NCBI GenBank assembly: GCA_965219125.1
Contig: CBDCMO010000002.1
Coordinates: forward strand, 930,001 to 994,000
Length of the DNA stretch: 64,000 nt
Direction of reading: 5' to 3'
Source of the DNA: JBBSOK01 sp965219125
GTDB lineage: Bacteria; Bacteroidota; Bacteroidia; Flavobacteriales; Flavobacteriaceae
Below, one piece after another: positions 1 through 8,680 of the stretch; positions within the stretch are counted from its first letter, which is position 1, and every line of letters starts with the position of its first letter. Both the position numbers and the translations under genes were made by a program. A model generated the notes under the pieces. It was given only the letters and a program-made list of their open reading frames with translations, made no database searches and was not told the DNA's origin.

Positions 1-99
1 ATCTGCTCCTTCGGTATCGCTGTCCAATTCATTCACAACAATTTGAGAAGTACAAATTGACGAAATAAATAGAAATGTAAGAAAAGTAAATAATTTCAT
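1..99 (-). CDS. N-terminal fragment of a secreted protein, probably lamin-tail-domain type
   Basis: The reading frame runs off the left edge, so only the first 33 codons are visible. They encode a signal peptide (MKLFTFLTFLFISSICTSQ) followed by IVVNELDSDTEGAD. An 'NELDSDT' stretch right after signal cleavage is typical of the lamin-tail domain that opens many flavobacterial exported nucleases and adhesins; that family knowledge is the only basis for the name. The ATG is at 97-99 on the minus strand. A terminator lies 170 bp upstream and belongs to the next gene, so this gene is probably transcribed separately. Confidence 0.55.
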   Translation of the reverse strand, partial: MKLFTFLTFLFISSICTSQIVVNELDSDTEGAD

Positions 100-266
100 A
101 ATTGCGTAGTTTTTTTTGCAAAGCTATAATTTAATATGACAATCTCCTTTAATGGCTAAAATGATAATTAATTGATAATATTAAAGAAGACAAGAATGCA
201 TATAAAAATTGGTATTTAGTAAAGAATAAAATTCAAGAAATCACTATAAATTTCGATGGAAAATAA

Positions 267-293
267 AAAAGCAGGCTTATTAAGCCTGCTTTT
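267..293 (-). terminator. Rho-independent terminator of the T9SS cargo gene
   Basis: An inverted repeat of 12 bp per arm (AAAAGCAGGCTT, loop ATT, AAGCCTGCTTTT). Its A-run at 267-270 reads as a U-run on the minus strand, 18 bp after the stop of the 972-residue protein. The T-run on the other side makes it potentially bidirectional. Confidence 0.85.
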
Positions 294-311
294 CAAAGTA
301 AAATTTAAAAG

Positions 312-3230
312 TTATTTTACAATGATTCTTTCAGTTTTTATTGAATTTGTGAATTCACCGCCTACTTTTAGTAAGTAAACACCACTTGCGGCAGAAGACA
401 TATCCAATTTTAAATTATGTGAACCAGCCGATTTTTCAATCATTTTAATACCCAATTCTTGGCCTAACATATTGAAAACCGAAACATAAGCTCTTCCATC
501 ATAATCAGATTTTAGAATAATATCAAAGATTTTATTATCAGCGCTAGAAATTATTAAATCTGAATTCTGTATTGCAATATCCTCAATTCCTAAAGTACCA
601 ATATTTGCAGTATAATCTTCCGTTTCCCCATAATCAGTTATTTCGCAAGCATCGGTTGGAACAGGACCATTATAGTTAGATTTGGCTCTCATTATGTGTG
701 CACCAATAGTTGCATTGGCAGGCACAACCAAATCAAAAGTTTCGGTAAAAGTACCTCCAGCTTGACCGTTTGCAATTTCGTGGTTTGTTACAACCCTTTC
801 ATTATTTGAGAAGACTGAATCATCATTAAAATCTATCCATACAGTTATAAATTGATCACCATAACCGGTAGTAACAGTCAAATCGTTAGTGCTTCCAGGC
901 GCTAAATTTGCTACAAGATTTCTAAAATCTGCGTAACCTTCGCACCCAGAAGGATTATTAATGTCTGCAACTGAAAACAACTCGAATCCATCTCCGAATG
1001 AACAATCTAATACTGGTTGGCAGAATAAATTTTCTACCACTTTAGTAACACTATCATTACTTGGATCAGCATCTCCGGTCAAATCTGTTGAAACAGTTAA
1101 ACTGTAAGTTCCAAGTGTTGAAAAATCAAAAGGTACAGCAAAAGTAAATTCTGTTTCTTCTCCAGACGTTATAGGTCCCGCAAAACTCTCAACCACTGGT
1201 GTTGAACCATCAACGCTATATTGCACATTAAAATTTGATTGTGTTGAAGCTCCAAAGTTCTTAATGGTTGCAACTATAGGCTCAACCAATAATCCTGTCA
1301 TTGATTCAGGAGAAACTATTTCAGTAATCCCCACATCATTTGCAAAAAGATTTTTCACAACTTTTGTAAACGTGTCATTTGGGTTAAATTCATCATTTGC
1401 CAAAGCTGTTTTTACTTCTATAGAATATTCTTGACCCGTTGTTGAAAGATCTACAGTTTGATTAAATGTATAGTTGTCTGTTTCATTGGCTGCAATACTG
1501 CCTGTGTAATTTTCGGTAGCGATTAAATTTCCATTTACTCGCAACTCCAATGGAATAGTAGTTTGAGTATCGGTACCAAAATTTCTAATACTTACTTGAA
1601 CGGTTTCGGCATTTGTTAAAATCCCGTCTTCTGGCTGTAAAATATTACTTATTCCAACGTCGTTATTAAAACCGCCTGATAATGAAAATGATGCAATTTG
1701 AGTTCGCCAAGAATTATTTGCGAAAAAATAATCTGCCGTGTACCAGAAAGTAAAGTTATCTGGATCCAATGTTACGTGACCATAATCGCCATATCTATAA
1801 GTATTTGTACGAACTCCAGTACCTTGAACAATAGAGGTTTCTGCAACCGTCATTTGCCCAAGAGGATCACCGTCATAACGGCCTGTATATCGTAAGCCAA
1901 CAGGTAATGTAGCACTACCTATGCTAAAAGCCATTCCTATATTTCCAGCAGCATCCATTGAAGAACTACTCATAAATCTGCTGTTACCATCTGCTACAGA
2001 ATATGTTCCTTCTTGATAGATTGACCAAGGATTTGTTGCGTCATTTCTTAATTCAATCCAACGTATTCCTCCTGTATCATTATTGTCTATAAAAGTGTTG
2101 AATGTTATTAACCAAGAATTATGATCTGCAAAACTTCTATAATTAGCACCAAAGGATATAATACCACCGTGGGCAGCCAATGTTTGATTTGTCCCCGGCT
2201 GCTGAATTGAGCCTTGACCAAAAATTTCATTTGCGTCAAATGGTTGCGTTGGTATTATTAATGGTGCGGAAATAGTTGAATTTGCAAAATTCGTTGGATT
2301 AACCGCTATTTCCCAAATTTTTAAATGGTCAAATGCTACACCACTCCAAGCATCGTCCTGCAAATAGGTAATATATCCAGGTGTATTTGGCGGCAAGGTT
2401 GTTCCCAATAAATTGGCAGCTTCTGGACTTTTTATATTATTAGGGTTTACTACAACGCCAGGTAGTGCAAATATCGCAATTTCTGGGCTTGTTCCACCTG
2501 CAAGTAATACATCTCGCTCAATTACAAAGGCACGTGTAGTTTGTCCGCCTAAATTTATAGTACCATAGTATCCGTCAGGCCATACTGCATAGTGCGGATA
2601 GTCAGGAAAACCACTAAAACCAAACTGATAAACATTATAAGTTCCCGTTGGATCATTAGTTGTAGAAACACCAATAGCTAAAGAATTCCCTCCATTTATA
2701 CTACCAAATTCACTTACCAACCATCTGTCAGCAAGTTGATCGTACAAGACAATCGGATCTCCGGAGTTCCCGCCAAAACCAAGAAAAGTGCCAAGGTTTA
2801 CAGGACCTACTAATAAATTACCGGTCTTATTAAAAATTTTCACGAGTGAATTTACGGAGTGCACATAATGATTAGGCCCAACAGCACCGGTAGGATCTGG
2901 TGGGAAAAAACCAGATTCAGTTGAAGATGCACCAATAAAATTTTGCTCTATCGCTCGGGTTACAATTTGCCCAGCTTTGGTTTGAAGATTATCAATAACC
3001 GTTGGTGGCACGTCATTTATCTCAATTTGGGTTGTAGATTCGTTAGGAACAATCGTTAAGGTCTTTGGATCTTGATTAAGATTTTCGACTAAAGTAGGCA
3101 AATCTCGCAATGGCATGGTTTGTCCAACGTACGTTCCAACAATTACTTCGCTCGCAGAAAATCTATCTTGAGCGTAAAAATTTGTGAAAAATGTAAGACA
3201 AAATAAAAAGGGTAAAAATTTGATTCTCAT
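312..3230 (-). CDS. Large T9SS-exported protein with CARDB-like repeats and a GEVED domain
   Basis: A 972-residue exported protein. A signal peptide (residues 1-20, ending YAQ) is followed by a large N-terminal region of about 500 residues that I do not recognise. Two CARDB-like Ig modules each start NDVGI (about residues 521-620 and 628-720), and a GEVED domain (about 743-876) carries WIDFNDDSVFSNNERVV. The last 80 residues form a type A sorting tail for the type IX secretion system (YVSVFNMLGQELG, GVYLLKVGG, ERIIVK end). Known of such tails: they direct the protein across the outer membrane and are usually cleaved there. No catalytic motif was seen, so adhesion or binding is the most likely role. 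It has its own terminator downstream and is probably monocistronic. Confidence 0.85.
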   Translation of the reverse strand: MRIKFLPFLFCLTFFTNFYAQDRFSASEVIVGTYVGQTMPLRDLPTLVENLNQDPKTLTIVPNESTTQIEINDVPPTVIDNLQTKAGQIVTRAIEQNFIGASSTESGFFPPDPTGAVGPNHYVHSVNSLVKIFNKTGNLLVGPVNLGTFLGFGGNSGDPIVLYDQLADRWLVSEFGSINGGNSLAIGVSTTNDPTGTYNVYQFGFSGFPDYPHYAVWPDGYYGTINLGGQTTRAFVIERDVLLAGGTSPEIAIFALPGVVVNPNNIKSPEAANLLGTTLPPNTPGYITYLQDDAWSGVAFDHLKIWEIAVNPTNFANSTISAPLIIPTQPFDANEIFGQGSIQQPGTNQTLAAHGGIISFGANYRSFADHNSWLITFNTFIDNNDTGGIRWIELRNDATNPWSIYQEGTYSVADGNSRFMSSSSMDAAGNIGMAFSIGSATLPVGLRYTGRYDGDPLGQMTVAETSIVQGTGVRTNTYRYGDYGHVTLDPDNFTFWYTADYFFANNSWRTQIASFSLSGGFNNDVGISNILQPEDGILTNAETVQVSIRNFGTDTQTTIPLELRVNGNLIATENYTGSIAANETDNYTFNQTVDLSTTGQEYSIEVKTALANDEFNPNDTFTKVVKNLFANDVGITEIVSPESMTGLLVEPIVATIKNFGASTQSNFNVQYSVDGSTPVVESFAGPITSGEETEFTFAVPFDFSTLGTYSLTVSTDLTGDADPSNDSVTKVVENLFCQPVLDCSFGDGFELFSVADINNPSGCEGYADFRNLVANLAPGSTNDLTVTTGYGDQFITVWIDFNDDSVFSNNERVVTNHEIANGQAGGTFTETFDLVVPANATIGAHIMRAKSNYNGPVPTDACEITDYGETEDYTANIGTLGIEDIAIQNSDLIISSADNKIFDIILKSDYDGRAYVSVFNMLGQELGIKMIEKSAGSHNLKLDMSSAASGVYLLKVGGEFTNSIKTERIIVK

Positions 3231-3368
3231 ACAAATGATATTTAGTTATTTAATGAATTGCAATATAAGTGTTTATATTCAAATTTAAAAAATGAATGTG
3301 ATAGAATTCTGACGGTTTATTTCATAGAAAATACAAAATGTCAGAAATGGTAAATTTCTAAATTTATG

Positions 3369-3376
3369 TACCTTTG
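3369..3376 (+). promoter_or_regulatory. Candidate -7 box of the purL promoter
   Basis: TACCTTTG fits the Bacteroidota -7 consensus TAnnTTTG exactly. It lies about 90 bp upstream of the purL start. No clear -33 TTG was found at the usual 19-bp spacing, so the assignment rests on the -7 box alone. Confidence 0.45.
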
Positions 3377-3466
3377 AAAACTTCCTTTTTCAAGAATTCA
3401 AAACTTTATTCTTATAATTTGATGAGGAAAAAAACGTGAAATTTTATAAATTTTAATATAATAAAG

Positions 3467-6400
3467 ATGATTCACTTTTTTGGCAATGTTGAAAACACCG
3501 TTTTTGCAGTCCAAACCCAAAATACAATTTCAGAAGAAGATACTAAAAAATTGTCGTGGCTTTTCGCCAACCAACCTAAAATAGAAAAATCCGTCCTGTC
3601 CACAAACGCGGCGGATTTTTTTGTTGGCCCCCGCGCTGCAATGATTACGCCGTGGAGCACAAATGCTGTTGAAATTACCCAAAATATGGGGATTGAAGGA
3701 ATTATTCGCATTGAAGAATTTCACAACAGCGTTATTGAAAAGGGAAATTTTGATCCAATGCTTTCTCAAAAATTCAAGGAATTGGGCCAAGATATTTTCG
3801 AAATTCATATTCAGCCGGAAGGCATTTTGGAGATTGAAAATATTTCAGAATACAACCAAAAAGAAGGTTTGGCGCTGAATGCTGAAGAAGTTGAATATTT
3901 GGAAACCCTCTCAAAAAAATTGGGCAGAAAACTTACAGATAGCGAAGTTTTCGGGTTCAGCCAAGTGAATAGTGAACATTGCCGACACAAAATCTTTAAC
4001 GGAACTTTTGAGATTGACGGTCATGAAATGCCCTCTTCCCTATTCAAATTAATCAAAAAAACTTCTGAAGTAAATCCGAACGGGATCGTTTCGGCATATA
4101 AAGACAACGTCGCTTTCGTAAAAGGTCCAACCGTAAAACAATGGGCACCAAAAAGTGGCGACAAGCCCGATTGGTACGAAGAAAAAGATTTTGAAAGTGT
4201 GATTTCCATAAAAGCTGAAACGCACAATTTTCCAACAACCGTGGAGCCTTTTAACGGCGCAGCAACCGGAAGCGGTGGCGAAATCCGCGATCGTTTGGCT
4301 GGCGGAAAAGGTAGTTTGCCATTGGCGGGAACTGCGGTTTATATGACTTCGTATTCAAGATTGGGCGCTTCGACTCCGCTCAGTGACCGGTCATTGAGCG
4401 GAACCGAAATGACTCTCCAGCCTTGGGAAAAAAGTATGAAAGAACGCGATTGGTTGTATCAAACTCCGCTCGATATTTTAATAAAAGCCAGTAACGGAGC
4501 TTCCGATTTTGGAAATAAATTTGGGCAACCACTTATTGCTGGTTCTGTTTTAACTTTTGAACATGACGAGTGCTTCGACAAGCTCAGCATGACAAAAGAG
4601 AGAATGTTGGGCTACGACAAAGTTATAATGTTGGCCGGCGGAATTGGCTACGGAAAAGCAAGCCAAGCCATTAAAAGCAAACCACACGAGGGCGATAAAA
4701 TTGTAGTTCTTGGTGGCGACAATTACCGAATTGGTATGGGCGGCGCAGCAGTTTCATCAGCCGATACGGGCGAATTCCACAGCGGAATTGAGTTGAACGC
4801 AATTCAACGAAGCAACCCTGAAATGCAAAAACGTGCGGCAAACGCCATTCGTGCAATGGTTGAAAGCGATGAGAATCCAATAATTTCAATCCATGATCAC
4901 GGCGCTGGCGGACATTTAAATTGCTTGAGCGAACTGGTTGAAGATACTGGTGGCAGAATTGAATTGGACAAACTTCCCGTTGGCGACCCAACACTTTCCG
5001 CCAAGGAAATTATGGGTAACGAAAGTCAGGAACGAATGGGCTTGATTATCGGCGAAGAAAATTTAGAAAAGTTAAAGAAAATCACTGATCGCGAACGATC
5101 GCCAATGTATGAAGTTGGTCATGTTACGGCAGATAAACGCTTCTGTTTTGAGAACAAAAAAGGCGAAAAACCGATGGATTTTGCTTTGGAAGATATGTTT
5201 GGCAGTTCGCCAAAAACCATAATGAAAGACAAAACCATAAACAGAAATTATAAAAATCCAGTTTATGAGGTTTCGAACCTGCCTGCCGGCGAGGCAGGAA
5301 TAATAAAATATGTTGAGCAAGTGCTTCAATTGGAAGCCGTTGCCTGTAAAGACTGGCTTACCAACAAAGTGGATCGTTGCGTTACGGGACGTGTTGCGAA
5401 ACAGCAAACTGCTGGACCTTTGCAACTTCCATTGAATAATTGTGGTGTTATGGCGTTGGATTACCACGGAAATGAAGGCGTTGCTACTTCAATAGGACAT
5501 TCTCCGCTAACGGCTTTAATTGATCCTGCTGCTGGCTCTCGAAATGCAATTACGGAAGCATTGACCAATATAGTTTGGGCGCCGTTGAAAGATGGTTTGA
5601 AAAGTGTTTCGCTTTCCGCAAACTGGATGTGGCCAGCCAATAATGAGGGCGAAGATGCCCGTTTGTATGCAGCGGTGAAAGCTGTTTCAGAATTTTCAAT
5701 CGATTTGGGAATCAATGTTCCCACGGGAAAAGATTCTCTTTCAATGAAACAGAAATACAAGGATGGCGAAGTAATTTCTCCAGGGACGGTGATTATTTCC
5801 GCAGCTGGGAATTGTAATTATATTAAGAAAGTTGTTGAGCCGGTTCTTCAAAAAGGCGGCGGCAGTATTTACTATATCAATATTTCACAGGATGAATTTA
5901 AACTTGGTGGTTCTTCTTTTGGGCAGATTTTAAATGCAATTGGAAATGATGCTCCAACGGTTAAAAGTGCCGAATATGTAAAGAATGTTTTCAACACTTT
6001 ACAACAATTAATTCGAGATGAAAAAATCCTCGCAGGGCACGATGTTGCTTCGGGTGGATTGATTACAACGTTGCTGGAAATGTGTTTTGCCGATGTGAAT
6101 TTGGGCGCAGATTTGGATCTTTCGGCTTTGGGTGAAAATGATTTTGTAAAATTGCTTTTTGCTGAAAATTGTGGTGTGGTAATCCAAGCTTCGGAAGACG
6201 CTTCAGTTGAAAAAGTACTTGCTGATAGAAAAATCGATTTCAAAAAAATTGGTACAGTTACCGAATCAAATTCACTTTCAATAAAAAATAATTCAGAAGA
6301 ATTAGAATTCAATATTTCTGAAATGCGCGATGTTTGGTATAAAACTTCGTATTTATTGGATAGAAATCAAAGTGGACCTGAATTGGCAAAAGTTAGGTTT

Positions 6401-7306
6401 GATAATTATAAGAAGCAACCTTTAAAGTTTGAGTTTCCGAAGGATTTTGATGGGAAATTAAAGTCCTCCCCCGACCCCTCCCGAGGAGGGGAGTTTAATT
6501 CAGATGGCACTTCGGCTACGCTCAGTGACCGGGATTCGGCTACGCTCGGTCATTCGAGGCCTAAGGCGGCTGTTATTCGAGAGAAAGGAAGCAATAGCGA
6601 ACGTGAAATGGCTTATATGATGCACCTTGCTGGGTTTGACGTGAAAGATGTGCATATGACAGATCTTGTTGAAGGCCGCGAAGATTTGGAAGACATAAAA
6701 TTGATTGTTGCGGTTGGTGGTTTCAGCAATAGTGACGTTTTGGGAAGCGCAAAAGGTTGGGCTGGTTCTTTTTTATACAATGAAAAAGCGAATAAAGCGC
6801 TGAAAAATTTCTTCGCAAAAGAAGATACACTATCCCTTGGCGTTTGTAACGGTTGTCAGCTTTTTGTGGAATTGGGACTTTTAAATCCTGAGGATGACGA
6901 AAAACCAAAAATGCTTCATAATGAAACCGGCAAGTTTGAATGTGTGTTTACTTCGGTGAAAATTCAAGAGAACAATAGCGTGATGCTATCTTCTTTTGCT
7001 GGTTATACGTTGGGAATTTGGTCGGCACACGGGGAAGGGAAATTTAGTTTTCCGAAAGCTGAAAGTCATTATAATATTGTTGCAAAATATGGTTATGATG
7101 CTTTGCCAGCAAACCCGAACGGTAGTGATTTCAACACTGCAATGATGACTGACAAAACTGGCAGACATTTAGTGATGATGCCCCATTTGGAACGTTCTAC
7201 TTTCCCTTGGAATTGGGCGTATTATCCAAAAGATAGGAAAGATGATGTGGTTTCTCCTTGGGTTGAAGCTTTGGTTAATGCTCGGGTTTGGATTGAAAGT
7301 AAGTAG
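3467..7306 (+). CDS. purL: Phosphoribosylformylglycinamidine synthase (FGAM synthase)
   Basis: Large single-chain PurL, the ATP- and glutamine-dependent fourth step of purine synthesis (FGAR to FGAM), cytoplasmic. Landmarks in order: N-terminal PurS-like region; linker with FGFSQVNSEHCRHKIFNG; AIRS-type synthase core with KAETHNFPTTVEPFNGAATG and ASNGASDFGNKFGQPL; second AIRS half; C-terminal class I glutamine amidotransferase with nucleophile C1127 in GVCNGCQ, catalytic His in SAHGEG, and MPHLERS. At 1279 residues it is longer than I expect for the family. The excess sits in short palindromic insertions read in frame: about residues 300-314, 369-376, 604-611 and 999-1032. The synthase and amidotransferase motifs all look intact, so it is probably active. 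It appears to be a single-gene transcription unit. Confidence 0.97.
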   Translation: MIHFFGNVENTVFAVQTQNTISEEDTKKLSWLFANQPKIEKSVLSTNAADFFVGPRAAMITPWSTNAVEITQNMGIEGIIRIEEFHNSVIEKGNFDPMLSQKFKELGQDIFEIHIQPEGILEIENISEYNQKEGLALNAEEVEYLETLSKKLGRKLTDSEVFGFSQVNSEHCRHKIFNGTFEIDGHEMPSSLFKLIKKTSEVNPNGIVSAYKDNVAFVKGPTVKQWAPKSGDKPDWYEEKDFESVISIKAETHNFPTTVEPFNGAATGSGGEIRDRLAGGKGSLPLAGTAVYMTSYSRLGASTPLSDRSLSGTEMTLQPWEKSMKERDWLYQTPLDILIKASNGASDFGNKFGQPLIAGSVLTFEHDECFDKLSMTKERMLGYDKVIMLAGGIGYGKASQAIKSKPHEGDKIVVLGGDNYRIGMGGAAVSSADTGEFHSGIELNAIQRSNPEMQKRAANAIRAMVESDENPIISIHDHGAGGHLNCLSELVEDTGGRIELDKLPVGDPTLSAKEIMGNESQERMGLIIGEENLEKLKKITDRERSPMYEVGHVTADKRFCFENKKGEKPMDFALEDMFGSSPKTIMKDKTINRNYKNPVYEVSNLPAGEAGIIKYVEQVLQLEAVACKDWLTNKVDRCVTGRVAKQQTAGPLQLPLNNCGVMALDYHGNEGVATSIGHSPLTALIDPAAGSRNAITEALTNIVWAPLKDGLKSVSLSANWMWPANNEGEDARLYAAVKAVSEFSIDLGINVPTGKDSLSMKQKYKDGEVISPGTVIISAAGNCNYIKKVVEPVLQKGGGSIYYINISQDEFKLGGSSFGQILNAIGNDAPTVKSAEYVKNVFNTLQQLIRDEKILAGHDVASGGLITTLLEMCFADVNLGADLDLSALGENDFVKLLFAENCGVVIQASEDASVEKVLADRKIDFKKIGTVTESNSLSIKNNSEELEFNISEMRDVWYKTSYLLDRNQSGPELAKVRFDNYKKQPLKFEFPKDFDGKLKSSPDPSRGGEFNSDGTSATLSDRDSATLGHSRPKAAVIREKGSNSEREMAYMMHLAGFDVKDVHMTDLVEGREDLEDIKLIVAVGGFSNSDVLGSAKGWAGSFLYNEKANKALKNFFAKEDTLSLGVCNGCQLFVELGLLNPEDDEKPKMLHNETGKFECVFTSVKIQENNSVMLSSFAGYTLGIWSAHGEGKFSFPKAESHYNIVAKYGYDALPANPNGSDFNTAMMTDKTGRHLVMMPHLERSTFPWNWAYYPKDRKDDVVSPWVEALVNARVWIESK
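4368..4408 (+). repeat. In-frame palindromic repeat in purL (copy 1)
   Basis: Arms CCGCTCAGTGACC (4376-4388) and GGTCATTGAGCGG (4389-4401) abut directly with one mismatch, and are bracketed by TTCG and CGAA. It adds roughly GASTPLSDRSLSGTE to PurL at a point where other PurL proteins go straight from 'MTSYPR' to the WLYQTP block (from memory of the family). Confidence 0.8.
4571..4593 (+). repeat. In-frame repeat fragment in purL (copy 2)
   Basis: TGCTTCGACAAGCTCAGCAT followed by GAC is a repeat core I associate with flavobacterial intergenic regions. Here it is translated as CFDKLSMT (about residues 369-376), in a surface loop between VLTFEH and YDKVIML. Confidence 0.65.
5278..5298 (+). repeat. 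In-frame palindromic repeat in purL (copy 3)
   Basis: CCTGCC..GGCGAGGCAGG, a GC-rich palindrome giving LPAGEAG at residues 604-611. A related palindrome (CCTGCCTATTGGCAGGCAGG) occurs in non-coding DNA at 9081-9100, showing that this family moves independently of the gene. Confidence 0.7.
6463..6493 (+). repeat. In-frame palindromic repeat in purL (copy 4)
   Basis: A CCTCCCCCGACCCCTCCCGA / GGAGGGG palindrome encodes SSPDPSRGGEF (from residue 999). It lies in the linker between the synthase core and the amidotransferase domain, where extra residues should be tolerated. Confidence 0.8.
6510..6558 (+). repeat. In-frame double palindromic repeat in purL (copy 5)
   Basis: Two near-identical TTCGGCTACGCTC units (6511-6523 and 6535-6547), each followed by a GTGACC or GTCATTCG arm. 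They encode TSATLSDRDSATLGHSRP. The unit belongs to the same family as copy 1 (GCTCAGTGACC core) and sits just before the amidotransferase domain. Confidence 0.75.
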
Positions 7307-7333
7307 ATTGTTTAGCTGATTGGTAATGGGAAT

Positions 7334-7593
7334 GCTTAAACAGCAAATGCGATTAACTTAATTACAAATACAGACGCTCTAATTACAAATGTGATTGCTG
7401 TAATAACAAATATGAATGCTAAAACAGCAAATACGAACGCTCTAATTACAAATGTGGGAGGGCTAATAGAAAATGTGATTGCTTTAATTACAAATGCGTA
7501 TGCTCTAATTACAAATATGAATGCTGGAGTAGCATATGCGGGTTAGGAAATTACACATGTTGCTTTGGTAGTTACATTTATGATTGCTCTATT
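7334..7593 (+). repeat. About twelve imperfect 21-bp tandem repeats
   Basis: Units resemble GCTCTAATTACAAATGTGAT(T). The 21-bp period keeps one frame open from 7340 to 7543 and would encode seven-residue units of the type ALITNxx, including MNAKTANTNALITNVG. Stops flank it at 7337-7339 and 7544-7546, and the period continues beyond the second stop. An ATG at 7412 would give a 44-residue peptide. It lies between the purL stop and the terminator, so it should be part of the purL 3' untranslated region. Whether it is translated cannot be judged; it may be the relic of a repeat protein. Confidence 0.7.
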
Positions 7594-7619
7594 AGTAAGG
7601 GTGGATTTATAAAATAAAA

Positions 7620-7655
7620 GAAGGCAGGTTACATTTTGAATGTACCTGCCTTTTT
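7620..7655. terminator. Bidirectional terminator between purL and the 243-residue gene
   Basis: Arms GGCAGGT (7623-7629) and ACCTGCC (7644-7650) are extended by TACAT/ATGTA pairing. A T-run follows on the plus side and an A-run lies on the other, which suits two convergent genes. Confidence 0.8.
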
Positions 7656-7683
7656 CCTATTTAATGACTTTATGAAGCAGGAT

Positions 7684-8415
7684 TTATGCTCTTTTATTGG
7701 TGAACTTGATGCCGGATACTTGTTTAAATTCTGCACTTGATGCGCCGTAAACGGATTTTATATATTTTTTTACTTCTGCGGCTATTTCTACTACGCCTAT
7801 TTCTGGTTTGTAGAGTACTTTGTCCCTTGCTATTCTTGCATTACTTACGGTTGTGTAGGCTGTTGCAAGTTGATTGTTTTTAGCCTTAAGGTCTGTAAGT
7901 TTTGCTTTAAGTGCGGCTATTTTTAGGTCTGCCTCATTTGGCTCGTATGATGACTCTGATGTCAAGATGTCTAAAAGGCCACTGAAATGTTGTATTAACT
8001 GGTCGTAGGATTGTTGACTGGAGCTTATTGTTTTTGGTGGTGGATTGTTAGGGTCTATCGTTTCATCTTTTTTGGATGCTCTCTCGCCCCTAATTTTTGC
8101 GTTAAAGCCTTTCGCGTCCGCGATTGTTTCCTTGCTTGCATCTGTTGCTTCCAATGCATTTACTATCCTTGTGGCCAGTGCGCGTAAACCTGTAAAGGCT
8201 ACAACACGGGCATTTACTGCGGTGTTGTATGCTGTTACTTGTGTTGCTACCGTATTAAGTTCTGCATCGGCTTGGGTATGGAGTGCTGTTAGGGCTGGTA
8301 GTTTAAGTGCTGTTTTTGATGGGGCATACGTTGTGCCATATCCTTCTGCGAATGTTATAAGATCGAAAAAGTTTGCTACATTTTTTGCGTTACCTACTTC
8401 TGATGTTGATGCCAT
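7684..8415 (-). CDS. Unrecognised Ala/Thr/Asn-rich helical protein (243 aa)
   Basis: I do not recognise a named domain. The protein has no signal peptide and no membrane segment. It starts MASTSEVGNAKNVANFFDLI and consists of two predicted helical halves joined by a proline-rich hinge (DPNNPPPK, residues 121-128). The second half contains a long coiled-coil-like stretch (LKIAALKAKLTDLKAKNNQL). Similar cytoplasmic hypothetical proteins with a 'SE.G.AKNVANF..L' opening occur in Bacteroidota, as far as I recall. Its base composition is more GC-rich than that of its neighbours and it sits between two repeat fields, which suggests a mobile or rapidly changing locus. The ATG choice is supported by a repeat-rich, stop-rich leader. 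Confidence 0.75.
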   Translation of the reverse strand: MASTSEVGNAKNVANFFDLITFAEGYGTTYAPSKTALKLPALTALHTQADAELNTVATQVTAYNTAVNARVVAFTGLRALATRIVNALEATDASKETIADAKGFNAKIRGERASKKDETIDPNNPPPKTISSSQQSYDQLIQHFSGLLDILTSESSYEPNEADLKIAALKAKLTDLKAKNNQLATAYTTVSNARIARDKVLYKPEIGVVEIAAEVKKYIKSVYGASSAEFKQVSGIKFTNKRA

Positions 8416-8526
8416 GATTTTGAGTTATTAGTTATTAGTTGTGGGTTATTGATTGATGCAAACTAAATTTAAATTCTTACTTTGGGTAGGGGTGTTTACT
8501 TGTTTTTTTAGGGGTGTTTGCCCTAT

Positions 8527-8672
8527 AATTTCGACACGGATTTCACGGATTTGCACGGATTGGGGGACACGGATTTGTACGGGTTGGGGGACACGGATTT
8601 CACGGATTGGGTGGATGGGTTGTTACGCGGAGGTGCGCGGAGAGGCGCAGAGGTGCGCGGAGGTTTGAGGTT
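8527..8672 (+). repeat. Degenerate short repeats (CACGGATT and GCGCGGAGGT types)
   Basis: About five copies of an ACACGGATTT/CACGGATT unit (8533-8610) are followed by GCGCGGAGGTGCGCGGAGAG-like units (8624-8665). No coding signal is apparent. Together with the flanking array, this makes 8416-9260 a gene-free repeat field. Confidence 0.6.
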
Positions 8673-8680
8673 GTTAGATG

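Noticed and set aside
8045..8431. 128-codon open frame opposite the 243-residue gene
   Set aside because: It is the antisense of a better-supported minus-strand gene and has a compositionally odd product.
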